Of a stretch of DNA of 6,140 bases, positions 5,641 through 6,140 are shown piece after piece. The stretch's first letter is position 1. The number at the start of each line of letters is the position of its first letter. Below the pieces are notes generated by a model that was not told the origin of the DNA, ran no database searches, and saw nothing but the letters and a program-made list of their open reading frames with translations. Source of the stretch: Planctomycetota bacterium (GTDB lineage: Bacteria > Planctomycetota > MHYJ01 > JACPRB01); NCBI GenBank assembly GCA_016200125.1, contig JACQFK010000517.1, positions 1 through 6,140 of the forward strand, read 5' to 3'. The position numbers were made by a program, and so were the translations under genes.

Positions 5641-6063
5641 TCAGGGCGCGGGATGGGGCGGAGAGACCTCGAGGAGCCGCCCCGCCGAGCTGAAGTGAAG
5701 GCGGATCTGGTAGGGCGGCCCGCTGCTCCCGCCGACCCCGACGAAGATGCCGCCGCCGCCTCCCTTGCTCTTGCTGAACACGAGCGCCACGATCAGGACC
5801 ACGAAGAAGATCACGAGGAGCACCGTGCAGGCCGTCCCGGGGCCGCCCTCGTAGCGGTAGATCCACTCGGTGTCCGTCCCGGGATCGCCGCGGATGATCT
5901 GGTTGGGGTCGCCCAGCTCGTCGCGGACCTCGTTCATCGTCATGCCCGGGCGGAGCATCGAGCCGCTCTCGTAGGCGTAGTCCTGACCGGAGAAGCAGCC
6001 CGCCGCCGTGAGGAAGCTGCAGACGACGACCAGGATCGCGACGGGACGCCAGGCCTTGCTCAT
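5641..6063 (-). CDS. Small lipoprotein with a BamE/SmpA-OmlA-like motif and an internal membrane segment
   Basis: The product has 140 residues. A basic n-region and hydrophobic core (7-19) lead to TAAGC with Cys23, a plausible lipobox although Ala at -3 is less usual than Leu. Residues 37-70 read LRPGMTMNEVRDELGDPNQII, then a short loop, then TEWIYRY. This is the pattern of SmpA/OmlA (BamE-like) domains: G-M-T, a helix, L-G-x-P, then W-x-Y. A strongly hydrophobic stretch follows (79-97, from CTVLLVIFF to VALVF), with SKSK and a glycine-rich segment (101-112) after it. The last part, YQIRLHFSSAGRLLEV (118-133), looks like the final strand of the same fold. So the domain seems to be interrupted by a transmembrane segment. 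The function is unknown; the fold suggests an envelope protein. The start is 6 nt after the stop of the upstream gene, so the two are probably an operon. An inner-membrane protein without lipidation is the main alternative. Confidence 0.8.
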   Translation of the reverse strand: MSKAWRPVAILVVVCSFLTAAGCFSGQDYAYESGSMLRPGMTMNEVRDELGDPNQIIRGDPGTDTEWIYRYEGGPGTACTVLLVIFFVVLIVALVFSKSKGGGGGIFVGVGGSSGPPYQIRLHFSSAGRLLEVSPPHPAP

Positions 6064-6069
6064 CGGCGG

Positions 6070-6140
6070 CTACTTCGCCTTCAGCTTCGCGATGATCTCC
6101 TTGATCTGGGCCTCCGCGGTCTCGTCGAGCTCGCCGGGCG
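6070..6140 (-). CDS. C-terminal end of an unidentified gene (cut by window edge)
   Basis: On the minus strand the frame enters at the window edge and ends at TAG (6072-6070). It gives 22 residues starting PGELDETAE and ending in AQIKEIIAKLKAK. This tail is a likely charged amphipathic helix. The stop lies 6 nt before the ATG of the lipoprotein gene on the same strand, and this close spacing is the main reason to call it real. Too little is visible to name a family. Confidence 0.55.
   Translation of the reverse strand, partial: PGELDETAEAQIKEIIAKLKAK

Overview
The window is about 70% G+C by eye, with strong G/C preference at third codon positions. The genes are closely packed and belong to a Gram-negative-type bacterium: there is a lipoprotein with a BamE/SmpA-like motif, a probably exported peptidoglycan glycosidase, and Bacteria-type ProB and ProA. 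The lineage cannot be fixed from the sequence. A high-GC environmental phylum such as Acidobacteriota or a neighbouring group would fit, but that is only an impression. Nothing here looks like a phage, plasmid, insertion sequence or CRISPR array.

Layout. Bases 1-454 (minus) hold the N-terminal 151 residues of a major facilitator superfamily transporter cut by the window edge. Bases 455-685 are a structured intergenic region. It holds an intrinsic terminator for the minus strand (485-523), a candidate transporter promoter, a cluster of ATGGGT/ACCCAT half-sites that can form competing stem-loops (531-585), and a degenerate heptamer repeat (620-647). Bases 686-3087 (minus) are a proB-proA operon for the first two steps of proline synthesis from glutamate, with an intercistronic stem-loop between the two genes. 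A 66-bp divergent intergenic region (3088-3153) carries back-to-back promoters, and both predicted transcription starts fall at or within about 2 nt of the start codons. Bases 3154-5543 (plus) are a two-gene operon of an HDOD-domain signalling protein and a DUF1343/NamZ-type exo-N-acetylmuramidase, which overlap by ATGA. A convergent gap (5544-5640) carries a second GAAATCC-type heptamer array with a matching inverted arm. Bases 5641-6140 (minus) hold a small lipoprotein with a BamE/SmpA-like motif interrupted by a transmembrane segment, and upstream of it the last 22 codons of an unidentified gene.

How the genes work together. ProB phosphorylates glutamate and ProA reduces the product to glutamate-5-semialdehyde, which cyclises to the precursor of proline. 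No proC is present in the window. The HDOD protein probably has a regulatory rather than catalytic role. Its translational coupling to a cell-wall recycling enzyme suggests, without proving, a link between signalling and peptidoglycan turnover. The most unusual features are the probable leaderless divergent promoter pair, the HDOD/NamZ coupling, the membrane-interrupted BamE-like lipoprotein, and the two related heptamer repeats that both lie just 3' of genes. I did not find a clearly new multi-gene system.
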